DNA of 64,000 nucleotides from a virus: IMG/VR virus record IMGVR_UViG_3300048029_000212, positions 96,051-160,050 of that record, one strand, 5' to 3'. A program made the position numbers and the translations under genes. The notes beneath the pieces are model-generated. The model was not told the DNA's origin. It saw nothing but the letters and a program-made list of their open reading frames with translations, and did not search any database. Shown in pieces: positions 46,350-54,280 of the stretch (positions are counted from its first letter, which is position 1; each line of letters opens with the position of its first letter).

Positions 46350-46835
46350 ATGACATTAACAGCAAAACAACTGTTCCCACGTTCAGCATTCGTCGGATTT
46401 GATACTATGATCGACGAATTGGATAGAGTCGCACGACACTCGGGTGATACGTTCCCCCCGCATAACATTCTAAAGACGGGAGAGGATCAATACCTAATCG
46501 AGTTAGCAGTCGCCGGATTCACGGAAGACGAACTCGAGATCGAAGTAAAGAACCGTACACTTAGCATTCGAGGGTCTGTAAACGACACTAGAGAGTATAT
46601 TCATAAAGGCATTTCGACGAAGAGATTTGAACGTCAGTTCCGTCTGTCGGAGTATGTTGAAGTAATGGGAGCTGATTTCAGGAACGGGTTACTTGCCATC
46701 CAATTGGAGGTAATAATCCCTGAAAGTCAGAAGCCTCGTAAAGTAACAATTAATTCGGGTGTCACTTATCAATCGACCCCGCAACTTTTAAACGAGGAGA
46801 GCAACAATGGAGAAGAGCAACCGAGCCAACTCTAG
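46350..46835 (+). CDS. hsp20: Small heat-shock protein, Hsp20 family
   Basis: A 161-residue alpha-crystallin-domain chaperone. The domain runs from about PPHNILKTGEDQYLIELAVAGF to the IPESQKPRKVTIN end, with ELEIEVKNRTLSIRG and the GLLAIQLE element before a final I-P-like motif. Hsp20 between regA and gene 43 is a conserved feature of T4-like cyanophages and some marine relatives. It probably protects phage or host proteins from aggregation in infection. AAGGAG precedes the ATG. The 3' end overlaps the next small gene. Confidence 0.9.
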   Translation: MTLTAKQLFPRSAFVGFDTMIDELDRVARHSGDTFPPHNILKTGEDQYLIELAVAGFTEDELEIEVKNRTLSIRGSVNDTREYIHKGISTKRFERQFRLSEYVEVMGADFRNGLLAIQLEVIIPESQKPRKVTINSGVTYQSTPQLLNEESNNGEEQPSQL

Positions 46836-46914
46836 GTTAGAGGAGATGGGTTGGATGTTCGCAGGACTATCAAGTGTATTCGTGGTAGCCGTCTGTGTCC
46901 AACAACTAATGTAA
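46807..46914 (+). CDS. 35-residue single-pass membrane peptide
   Basis: A 35-residue frame (MEKSNRANSRLEEMGWMFAGLSSVFV...) that overlaps the end of hsp20 by 29 bases. GAGGAG at 46795-46800 lies at good spacing. Residues 15-35 form one hydrophobic helix. It ends just before a terminator at 46921. The strong ribosome site and membrane segment favour a real gene. No function can be assigned. Confidence 0.6.
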   Translation: MEKSNRANSRLEEMGWMFAGLSSVFVVAVCVQQLM

Positions 46915-46920
46915 TAAATA

Positions 46921-46946
46921 AGGGGGAGTAACATCCCCCTTTTTTG
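46921..46946 (+). terminator. Intrinsic terminator after hsp20 operon
   Basis: AGGGGGA (46921-46927) pairs with TCCCCCT (46934-46940) around a 6-nt loop, followed by a T-rich tract. Confidence 0.85.
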
Positions 46947-46954
46947 TGAGTCAT

Positions 46955-47755
46955 ATGAAAGCAATACAAATAGTTATGAAAGGAGACGAACGGTCTGAAG
47001 AGTACGCAGAACTCTCCCGTCAGTCTTTCCAACGCGCTATCGACGAAGGTTACATCGACTCTATTGAAACCTTTGACGCAATCACCCCACAATCTGATAC
47101 GTTTCAAGAACATGTAGATAAGTATGTTTGGTCTAAAAGTCTTATGACTTTAGACACATTATCAGGCAAAGAAAAAGATGACCACTCCCCTACAGAGAAG
47201 GCTGGGATGTGTTCTCACTGGGATTTGATGCGCCAACAGGGCGAGTCAGAAGAAAAGTTCTGGATCATGGAACATGACACTTGGTTGGTGGAAGAGAGGT
47301 ATGAATCCTTTAAACTACTCGCTGAGTACGCAGAGAACACGCTCTACGCGAATATAGGACTGTTCATGGGTATGTATTGCATGGATCAAAGATTTGCGCA
47401 CTGGGGATACCACATGCTCTTGAACAATGCATTTCCTATCAACTGTGGGCCCTATTGTGTGATGCAACGTCTTTTCAGAACATACACTACACGTCATCTA
47501 GAACTACCAGAAATTAATTATTATGGAATCAAAAATACCGCTTTACATCCTTGGACCAAATGTGATACTATAGGTGTTGGTCGAGATATCGGGATTTATT
47601 TTAATTATCCTGATCGTCATATGACAGGAATCCCTACACCGACGACACAGGTGATTTCAAAACGCCTTTCAGTCACACAGGATCATCATGGATATAGTGA
47701 TAAAAAGATACAGGAACCTTGGAATAGACATAAATTTTTTCACGTTATTGATTGA
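46955..47755 (+). CDS. Glycosyltransferase-like protein (GT25-like)
   Basis: A 266-residue protein whose first half looks like family 25 lipooligosaccharide glycosyltransferases. It has a short N-terminal strand and EYAELSRQSFQRAI, then EKAGMCSHWDLMRQ (81-94), comparable to the GEIGCxxSH motif. FWIMEHDTWL (103-111) stands where LILEDDA is usual, with His in place of one Asp. The frame opens at GTG 46946, but ATG 46955 avoids the terminator T tract. It probably modifies host surface sugar or virion glycans. Its TGA stop lies within the -35 box of the gene 43 promoter. Confidence 0.55.
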   Translation: MKAIQIVMKGDERSEEYAELSRQSFQRAIDEGYIDSIETFDAITPQSDTFQEHVDKYVWSKSLMTLDTLSGKEKDDHSPTEKAGMCSHWDLMRQQGESEEKFWIMEHDTWLVEERYESFKLLAEYAENTLYANIGLFMGMYCMDQRFAHWGYHMLLNNAFPINCGPYCVMQRLFRTYTTRHLELPEINYYGIKNTALHPWTKCDTIGVGRDIGIYFNYPDRHMTGIPTPTTQVISKRLSVTQDHHGYSDKKIQEPWNRHKFFHVID

Positions 47756-47780
47756 CATACGCATAATTTGGGTGTATAAT
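47752..47780 (+). promoter_or_regulatory. Consensus sigma70 promoter for gene 43
   Basis: TTGACA at 47752-47757, a 17-bp spacer and TATAAT at 47775-47780. The -35 includes the upstream TGA stop. The expected +1 is near 47787, one base before the ATG of gene 43, so the mRNA would be leaderless. Confidence 0.85.
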
Positions 47781-47787
47781 TCACCAC

Positions 47788-50265
47788 ATGACTAAATTTT
47801 ATACCTCTGTGCTGCGTATGGGCAGCAACATTCTTTATCGTGGATATGACAACGGCAAGCAAGTCAAGTTGCGCATTCCATTTAAACCCAAACTTTACGT
47901 GACCGGCGACAGCCCATCTGAGTGGAAAACTCTGGAGGGCACTTCTGTTGTAGAAGTACAGTTTGACTCTATGCCAGAGGCGACAGAGTTTAACAAAAAA
48001 TATGCTGATGTCTCCAACTTCAAAGTTTATGGAAACACCAATTATACTGCACAATTTATTGCAGAGAATTTTCCTAATAAGATCAAGTATGACCGCGACT
48101 TGGTCCGCGTTTTAAATATTGATATTGAGGTGGCGTCCGATCAAGGGTTCCCCGAACCGGCTGAAGCTGCGCACCCAATTATCTCAATCGCCATTCGTAA
48201 GAACGATGGTAACTACTGGGTCTGGGGTCTTAATGACTACACGCCTACGCGTGAGGATGTTCTGTTCATCAAGTGCGACAATGAGATTGATCTGGTCCGC
48301 AAGTTCGTAGATCACTTCCAGCGTTACTCTCCCGATGTCATCACTGGGTGGAACACCCGATTCTTTGATATGCCTTACATCATCAACCGTTGTGTTAAAC
48401 TATTTGGTGACGACACGTTACTAAAACGACTCTCGCCTTGGGGCGCAGTGCGTGAACGTAAGACCAAGATTAATGGCAAGGAGAATCAAGAATACATCAT
48501 TGAAGGCGTTGAACAACTGGATTATCTTGAGGTCTTTCGGAAGTTTACTTACAACACTTTAGGCCAACAAGAATCGTATCGTCTTGACCACATTGCGCAC
48601 GTTGTTCTTGGAGAACGCAAACTCTCTTACGAAGAACATGGTAACCTTTTCACTTTGTATAAAGAGGACTATCAAAAGTTCATTGACTATAACATTAAAG
48701 ACGTGGAGTTGGTACATAAGATTGATGAGAAACTTGATCTGATCTCACTGATCCTCACGATGGCTTATAAGGCAGGAGTGAACTATAACGACACTCTGGG
48801 CACTACTAATATCTGGGACTGCATCATCTATCGTATGTTGACAGAACAAAAGATTGTTGTGCCCCCCAAGACGGAGAAACCTAAAACACCATATCCCGGC
48901 GGTTATGTAAAAGATCCGCAGGTAGGTTCGCACGACTGGGTCACCTCTTTTGACTTAAACTCTCTATATCCAAACATCATCGTACAGTACAACATGTCGC
49001 CAGAGACCGTTATAGATGGTCTGGACGTGAGGGCAAGTGTGGATAGTTTCTTGGATGGTAGTTGTGTCATTGACGGTGAAGGGTTCTCCCTTGCGCCTAC
49101 GGGGGTCCGATTCTCCCACGATCGCAAAGGTGTTGTCCCTACAATTATTGAACAATACTCGGCCGAACGTAAAGTGATAAAACGCGAGATGTTAGATGCC
49201 GAGAAAGAACTGCAGAAGAATCCCTCTAAACAATTAGAGTACCGAATTGCCTCTCTTAACAACCAACAGATGGCCATTAAGATTTTGATGAACTCTCTTT
49301 ATGGTGCATTGGGTAACAAGTGGTTCCGTTACTTTGATCAGAGAGTCGCCGAGTCAATTACTGCTGCTGGTCAGTTGGTGATTAAATGGGCGGAGAGAGC
49401 TGTAAACAATGAGATGCAGAAGATACTGGGGACCGATGAAGACTATGTTGTGGCAATTGACACCGATTCTGTTTATATTAGAATGGGGGGTCTTGTTGAT
49501 AAGTTCAGTCCCAAGAATCCTGTAAAGTTTCTGGATAACATCTGCAACGATCACTTTGAGCCAGTTCTAAACAAGGCCTATCAACAACTTGCTGATGTGA
49601 CAGGTGCGTATGATCAACGTATGGTCATGGAACGAGAGGTGATTGCGGATCGTGGCATCTGGATGGCCAAGAAGAGATATATCCTCAACGTCCACAATTC
49701 GGAGGGCGTACAGTTTGCTGAACCCAAACTCAAGATGATGGGTATTGAGGCGATCAAGTCGTCCACGCCGCAGGTTGTTCGTGACAGGTTTAAACAGATC
49801 TTCCGTGTGATCATCGAGGGGACCGAAGGAGACACACAGTCGTTTATTCGCAACTTCAAGTCGGATTTTAAATCTCTGCCGCCAGAAGATGTGTCTTTCC
49901 CGCGTGGTGTATCAGACTTGATTAAGTGGACAGACCGCGAAATGATTTACAAGAAAGGCACACCTATCCACGTTCGGGGTGCGTTGTGTTTCAATAATGC
50001 GATTAAGTCACAGGGACTGTCTATCAAGTATGAGTCGGTTAAACAGGGCGAGAAGATTAAGTTTGTTTATCTGAAGGTTCCAAACAAACTGGGAGAAAAT
50101 GTCGTTTCGTTTCCACTAAATCTTCCGGAGGAACTGGGTCTGCACAAACACATTGATTACGACACAATGTTTGACAAAACATTCCTTGACCCATTAACCC
50201 CTATTCTAGATGCTGTTGGGTGGACTGCAGAACCGGCTGCAACTCTAGAAGATTTTTTCGCTTGA
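47788..50265 (+). CDS. 43: Family B DNA polymerase gp43
   Basis: An 825-residue replicative polymerase with proofreading exonuclease. Exo I is NIDIEVA near residue 112; a further exo motif is [14 protein letters not shown]. Polymerase motif A is [10 protein letters not shown] near 391, motif B is [14 protein letters not shown], and motif C is AIDTDSVYI near 560. The C-terminal end LEDFFA is the clamp-binding type tail. T4 gp43 is 898. No Shine-Dalgarno site precedes the ATG, and the promoter predicts a leaderless mRNA. This differs from T4, where gp43 and RegA act on its leader. Confidence 0.96.
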   Translation: MTKFYTSVLRMGSNILYRGYDNGKQVKLRIPFKPKLYVTGDSPSEWKTLEGTSVVEVQFDSMPEATEFNKKYADVSNFKVYGNTNYTAQFIAENFPNKIKYDRDLVRVLNIDIEVASDQGFPEPAEAAHPIISIAIRKNDGNYWVWGLNDYTPTREDVLFIKCDNEIDLVRKFVDHFQRYSPDVITGWNTRFFDMPYIINRCVKLFGDDTLLKRLSPWGAVRERKTKINGKENQEYIIEGVEQLDYLEVFRKFTYNTLGQQESYRLDHIAHVVLGERKLSYEEHGNLFTLYKEDYQKFIDYNIKDVELVHKIDEKLDLISLILTMAYKAGVNYNDTLGTTNIWDCIIYRMLTEQKIVVPPKTEKPKTPYPGGYVKDPQVGSHDWVTSFDLNSLYPNIIVQYNMSPETVIDGLDVRASVDSFLDGSCVIDGEGFSLAPTGVRFSHDRKGVVPTIIEQYSAERKVIKREMLDAEKELQKNPSKQLEYRIASLNNQQMAIKILMNSLYGALGNKWFRYFDQRVAESITAAGQLVIKWAERAVNNEMQKILGTDEDYVVAIDTDSVYIRMGGLVDKFSPKNPVKFLDNICNDHFEPVLNKAYQQLADVTGAYDQRMVMEREVIADRGIWMAKKRYILNVHNSEGVQFAEPKLKMMGIEAIKSSTPQVVRDRFKQIFRVIIEGTEGDTQSFIRNFKSDFKSLPPEDVSFPRGVSDLIKWTDREMIYKKGTPIHVRGALCFNNAIKSQGLSIKYESVKQGEKIKFVYLKVPNKLGENVVSFPLNLPEELGLHKHIDYDTMFDKTFLDPLTPILDAVGWTAEPAATLEDFFA

Positions 50266-50290
50266 CATATATAATTTATTACCGTATAAT
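50262..50290 (+). promoter_or_regulatory. Consensus sigma70 promoter for the gene at 50299
   Basis: TTGACA at 50262-50267, a 17-bp spacer and TATAAT at 50285-50290. The gene 43 TGA stop (50263-50265) lies in the -35 box. The expected +1 near 50297 is two bases before the ATG. Confidence 0.85.
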
Positions 50291-50298
50291 ATCAGATT

Positions 50299-50832
50299 AT
50301 GAAAACAGTAAAAAGAGAATCTTTTGACAGAAAAGAAGATGGTGAGTGGGGCTTGACAAAGACTTGGACTTTGTGTTATACTCCCATTTCCTTTGATGAA
50401 GTAGATGAAGTTTCTGAAGAGATACGTAAGGTATTAAGACCAGAACTACTGTCTTCTAAATATAAAGAGGATAACGAGACCAATCCTTTATTTGGTCATT
50501 GTTATCATTCTACTCAGGCCATGTATATCATGCTTGATGGTGATGAGAAAGATGATCTCATATCATATAGTGGTACAGATGAACTGGGGAATATACATTG
50601 GTGGTTGAATCATAACGATACAATCATCGATGTTACGGCGGGTCAATATGACCTTATGGAATGTGATCCGCCTTATGGTGAAGGTAACCCAACAAAGTGG
50701 TACGGTTGGAGATACCGATTCCATAAACGGTCAATGGGTTTGGTTCAAGACGTTCAAGGTGGTAAACTTGTGTGTACTGATCCGGATGGTAATGTAATTT
50801 CTATCAGAAAGCCCTTGCCAAACACACTTTAA
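50299..50832 (+). CDS. Possible papain-like-fold protein of unknown function
   Basis: A 177-residue protein. The segment FGHCYHSTQAMYIML (Cys then His), followed by IHWWLNHNDTIIDVTAGQYD, gives a Cys...His...Asp order like that of papain-fold peptidases or transglutaminases. A final RFHKRS is basic. Similar GHCY...HWW...DVTA proteins occur in phages and bacteria, and I know no proven function. It has its own promoter and a predicted leaderless start, with no ribosome site. It lies apart from, but beside, three more unusual genes up to 54279. The fold is inference. Confidence 0.55.
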   Translation: MKTVKRESFDRKEDGEWGLTKTWTLCYTPISFDEVDEVSEEIRKVLRPELLSSKYKEDNETNPLFGHCYHSTQAMYIMLDGDEKDDLISYSGTDELGNIHWWLNHNDTIIDVTAGQYDLMECDPPYGEGNPTKWYGWRYRFHKRSMGLVQDVQGGKLVCTDPDGNVISIRKPLPNTL

Positions 50833-50844
50833 GTGTGGTACTAT
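50815..50844 (+). promoter_or_regulatory. Possible sigma70 promoter with hairpin before 50916
   Basis: TTGCCA at 50815-50820, an 18-bp spacer and TACTAT at 50839-50844. The spacer holds an inverted repeat, CACACT (50823-50828) and AGTGTG (50832-50837). Both boxes are imperfect, so this is tentative. Confidence 0.4.
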
Positions 50845-50915
50845 ATACAAATACTGATCCCTAAAGGACAGTGTATTGAAACTAAACTAACTCACGACTA
50901 AATCGGAGAGACAAA

Positions 50916-52112
50916 ATGTCAAAAAACAAGGTAACAAATATAACTTCTTCACGTGGCGCTGATGGTACATTGAAGACAAAGGCCCAAAACAAGAAGAAGT
51001 GGATTATAAATCTGAAGGAACGCACCTTCAACGAACAAGATGTTGAAACCTACGAGTGGTTATACGAGACTCTATGGTCCGAATCTGAACCAAAACACTT
51101 TGGTGATGAAATCCACCCAGCCATCCGCTTTTTGCACTTCGAACTGAAACCCATAAAATCGACCGTTGCTCAGGATCACCGCAAAGGTGGCCGTGTCAAG
51201 GATCCAAAGAATGTGTTTCGTTCTTTGGATAAGGGTTTTAAGTTAACCGAACTTCCACCTTCGGAACTACGTGTCGGTACAACCGACACTCAGTTGACCG
51301 GAGATACACGTAAAGAGTACTTCTCAGCGAACGGTCATGAAAACTACATTGCTGCCATTTACGTACCTGTAGAAGGCGCAACTGAGTGGGAAGTCGAGGA
51401 TGCTATCTCTTACATGGGTCAGACCCTACAAGAGGAACCCGCATCTAACCCGAACTCAATGGAAGATGTAAAGGATGCACTGACTGTTCAGTCGACTATC
51501 TTTAAAGAGTCTGGAGGTAAGGCAGGTGTTAACCCACTAAGCATTGAGGATCTTCTTGCACGTACTGAACGCATTGGTTTTAGGTTTACTGAGGGTAAGC
51601 GCCACGATATCGCCTACTCTGTCTACAACCAGTTCAACCCTTCTACGCCAGTTGCGTCGTGGTCTTCGAACCCTAAGGCTCACTTCCAGATCAAGGCCTA
51701 CATGACGCAATTCAAGTTGCAGAATTCGAAAGATGGCAAGGTCATCTATATGTGTTCGGCTGCTTCGACTATCTCAAAGGTATTTACTTCTGCTTTACGT
51801 AAGGCAGCAGCGAATCCAAATGCAGAGATACGAATTGTTTTGCATACAAGTACTCTTACTGGCACAGACCCTCTGACTTCTTTCGAGACCGTTGCAAAAA
51901 ACAACATTGACAAGTTCAATACTTTTATGTCAGATGCCAACATTGTATTGAATGGTGATGGTAACTCGCGTATCAGCATATACGGACTCCTACCGGCTGT
52001 TGGTTCTGCACACTCTTTCGATGAACCAGTCCTGTATGATCCGATCACAGAGACACTTTACCAACGCAAGGGCAATTACTTTTGTGACATCTCAACTGAA
52101 GATGATCAGTAA
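50916..52112 (+). CDS. Unknown 398-residue protein
   Basis: I do not recognise this protein. The N-terminal 100 residues are basic with Trp-rich WIINLKERTFNEQDVETYEWLYETLW. The middle is acidic. The C-terminal half (about 260-390) looks like an alternating beta/alpha domain: GKVIYMCSAASTISKVFTSALRK, then AEIRIVLHTST, then NIVLNGDGNSRISIYGLLP. It could bind nucleotides, but no Walker or nuclease motif is visible. A GGAGAG ribosome site precedes the ATG. It has its own leader and terminator, so it forms a monocistronic unit beside the DruA-like and primase-like genes. Confidence 0.75.
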   Translation: MSKNKVTNITSSRGADGTLKTKAQNKKKWIINLKERTFNEQDVETYEWLYETLWSESEPKHFGDEIHPAIRFLHFELKPIKSTVAQDHRKGGRVKDPKNVFRSLDKGFKLTELPPSELRVGTTDTQLTGDTRKEYFSANGHENYIAAIYVPVEGATEWEVEDAISYMGQTLQEEPASNPNSMEDVKDALTVQSTIFKESGGKAGVNPLSIEDLLARTERIGFRFTEGKRHDIAYSVYNQFNPSTPVASWSSNPKAHFQIKAYMTQFKLQNSKDGKVIYMCSAASTISKVFTSALRKAAANPNAEIRIVLHTSTLTGTDPLTSFETVAKNNIDKFNTFMSDANIVLNGDGNSRISIYGLLPAVGSAHSFDEPVLYDPITETLYQRKGNYFCDISTEDDQ

Positions 52113-52117
52113 GTAAC

Positions 52118-52142
52118 AAGGGGACGCAAGTCCCCTTTTTTG
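52118..52142 (+). terminator. Intrinsic terminator after 50916 gene
   Basis: AAGGGGAC (52118-52125) pairs with GTCCCCTT (52130-52137) around a GCAA tetraloop, followed by T residues. Confidence 0.92.
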
Positions 52143-52146
52143 TGTC

Positions 52147-52175
52147 TTGACAGTTGACACTTTATTTGATATAAT
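52147..52175 (+). promoter_or_regulatory. Consensus sigma70 promoter for DruA-like gene
   Basis: TTGACA at 52147-52152, a 17-bp spacer and TATAAT at 52170-52175. A second TTGACA directly follows at 52154-52159, giving a tandem -35 repeat. The leader is about 17 nt and has GGGAG at 52188. Confidence 0.88.
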
Positions 52176-52198
52176 GTGTTTCGTAATGGGAGTAATAC

Positions 52199-53335
52199 AT
52201 GATTCTATCTAAGCAAGACGCAATCCATGCGGCGAATGTCTTTTCTGATTTCTTTGGCAGTTTCGATCGCATCGACGAATACCAACGTTCTATCAAAATG
52301 GATCGTATGGCAACCTTTCCAGCATCTCTGCCTGGCATGGGCCCAGAGACGGATTTGTTTGACGACTTCTCTATTCATCCCAACGACATGGAATTCTCAA
52401 TATACGAGTGTCGTCAGGATCACTTCATGACATATATGGAGATCACGACATCCGCGCCAGTCGAGTCGTCGATCCCAGGCAAACAACTTCTCTACATCGT
52501 CAAAGAGAAGAACACTGGTCAAGTATTTGGGATGATCCGTTTTGGGTCACCTACGATTAATTCGCGTCCACGTAACGAATGGTTGGGTGCGCCTCTTGAC
52601 ACCATGAACCCAGATGTTATGAAAAGATTTAACAAGTCTGCCATAATGGGTTTTAATATTGTTCCTGTCCAGCCCGTAGGATATAACTACCTTGGTGGTA
52701 AACTGTTGGCGGGCATTTGTTGTTCGCATCTAGTGCGTCGTGCGTTAAACAAAAAGTACGATGCAAACATATGTCTTTTCGAAACAACTAGTTTGTATGG
52801 TTCCTCTAAGTCATCATCGATGTATGATGGTATGCGGCCGTTCTTACGTCACAACGGATTGACAGACAGTAACTTTGCACCGTTGATCAACGATACCAAG
52901 TTCCGAACACTGAACGACTGGTTCAAGGAACGCAACGAGGGTGAGTATCTGGTTCCCGCCGATGCGTCATCTCGTAAACTGAAGACACAGACAAAGATGG
53001 CTTCAATCATCAAGGCCTCACTCAAAGGTGTGGATGATGGTGCGTATCAAAAGTTCTGTCAAACCTTCCTTGATGCGAAGGGTCTGACAGAACGTAAGCG
53101 TTCGTATTATAGCACATATGGTCATGAGGCTCAGTCGGTTAAAGATTACATGAATTTAAAAACTGATGAACTCAAACCAGCAGAAAACTTTGACAGATTC
53201 GAAGTTGAGAATATCATTGAGTGGTGGAAGAACAAGGCGTCTAAACGTTATGAGACCCTTAAGTCCGAGGGTAGACTACGCACGATAGTTGAGACTTGGA
53301 ATACTAATCCCGAAGATATCGACATCATAAGATGA
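52199..53335 (+). CDS. DruA-like (DUF4338-like) protein
   Basis: A 378-residue protein. The central ~130 residues follow the pattern of DUF4338/DruA: GQVFGMIRFGSP, then RPRNEWLGAP, then NKSAIMGFNIVPVQPVGYNYLGGKLL, a helix with LVRRALNKKY, and ICLFETTSLYGSSKSSSMYDGM. In DruA proteins these correspond to the RDEWIGW, IxNxxRFLILP, NLxSxLL and LLETFVD elements. DruA defines Druantia anti-phage systems in bacteria, with unknown chemistry. The terminal ~130 residues are basic and helical. It overlaps the next gene by four bases (ATGA). The relation is by pattern only and needs a profile search. Confidence 0.55.
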   Translation: MILSKQDAIHAANVFSDFFGSFDRIDEYQRSIKMDRMATFPASLPGMGPETDLFDDFSIHPNDMEFSIYECRQDHFMTYMEITTSAPVESSIPGKQLLYIVKEKNTGQVFGMIRFGSPTINSRPRNEWLGAPLDTMNPDVMKRFNKSAIMGFNIVPVQPVGYNYLGGKLLAGICCSHLVRRALNKKYDANICLFETTSLYGSSKSSSMYDGMRPFLRHNGLTDSNFAPLINDTKFRTLNDWFKERNEGEYLVPADASSRKLKTQTKMASIIKASLKGVDDGAYQKFCQTFLDAKGLTERKRSYYSTYGHEAQSVKDYMNLKTDELKPAENFDRFEVENIIEWWKNKASKRYETLKSEGRLRTIVETWNTNPEDIDIIR

Positions 53336-54279
53336 CATACGAACTAACAATTTTTAAAAACCAGTTTGATAACAAGACACATCGTCGTACCACGTTTATG
53401 TCGTGGATGGACTTCGTGGTGTGTCTTCGTGATTCTTACACTAAGCCAGGAGAGAAAGGTGGTCCTAACAGTTCTCCTCTTCTTACTCCTGCTGTGTTCG
53501 ACGTGGGTACGACGCGTAGTAACAAGTCTGTTCTTTATTGGAGTAGTTGGTGTTGCGTTGATGTGGATGACCCTATTGACGGTTGCCGTGATACTGAGTC
53601 CTTAAGAACTTGGTTGCAACGTCAGTATGGTCAGTATGACTATGTCGTTTATAATACAGCAGGGTGTAGAAGAGATAATCTTAAATTTCGCATTATATTC
53701 CGTCTGGATGAACAGATTGAGAATGCTCGTATAAAACCGTTTTGGCACGCCCTCAACACCGAACTGGGTGAGTTGGGCGATCCACAGACTAAAGACCTCG
53801 CACGTATGTACTATGCGCCAGGCCAGTATAAGGACGCTTATAGTTTCTTTATTGTTAACTCAGGTGGGTCTGCCCTCAACGCATCTGAGTTGATTGCAAA
53901 ACATCCTTATCACGAGAAGACTGGGAATTCTTTCCTAGATAGACTGCCGCCAGAGATGCAGAAGGCGATAATACAGCATCGTAAAGACAGTCTAAATAAC
54001 ACCGACTACCGATGGTCGTCTTATCGTGACTGTCCTTTCTGGCCCCGTAGGTTGGGTGCGGAATATCAACAGATCACGGAAACGGGATGGTATTCCAAGA
54101 TGTACAAGATTATGATTGCGATTGCAGGTAATGCATACTCTAAGGGATATCCGATCAGCGCAAAACAGATTTCGGATTTGTGCCGTGAGTTTGACAGTGA
54201 GACTGGTAATTGGTATGAGAATAGACCCTTGACCGTAGAGGCGGACAGGGCATTAGAATTTATATACAGGAATAATTGA
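53332..54279 (+). CDS. Putative primase-like protein (AEP-type motifs)
   Basis: A 315-residue protein. Residues 75-80 (CVDVDD) follow a hydrophobic strand and resemble the Asp-x-Asp motif of archaeo-eukaryotic-type primases. YNTAGCRRDNLKFRIIFRLDE at 107-127 matches the following substrate-binding strand (Ser/Thr...Lys-x-Arg). DLARMYYAPGQ is near residue 163, as in PrimPol-like phage proteins. The C-terminal third has YRDCPFWPRRLGAEYQQI and helical segments. No T4-type gp61 primase is seen in the window, so this may supply or supplement primer synthesis. It overlaps the DruA-like gene by four bases, suggesting joint action. The family call is tentative. Confidence 0.5.
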   Translation: MTYELTIFKNQFDNKTHRRTTFMSWMDFVVCLRDSYTKPGEKGGPNSSPLLTPAVFDVGTTRSNKSVLYWSSWCCVDVDDPIDGCRDTESLRTWLQRQYGQYDYVVYNTAGCRRDNLKFRIIFRLDEQIENARIKPFWHALNTELGELGDPQTKDLARMYYAPGQYKDAYSFFIVNSGGSALNASELIAKHPYHEKTGNSFLDRLPPEMQKAIIQHRKDSLNNTDYRWSSYRDCPFWPRRLGAEYQQITETGWYSKMYKIMIAIAGNAYSKGYPISAKQISDLCREFDSETGNWYENRPLTVEADRALEFIYRNN

Positions 54280-54280
54280 T

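Noticed and set aside
46913-46920. AATAAATA as a late promoter before 46955
   Set aside because: It overlaps the stop of the small gene and directly abuts a terminator stem that would end its transcript.
50353-50382. TTGACA and TATACT with an 18-bp spacer inside the 50299 gene
   Set aside because: There is no start codon or gene beginning close downstream, so it is probably chance.
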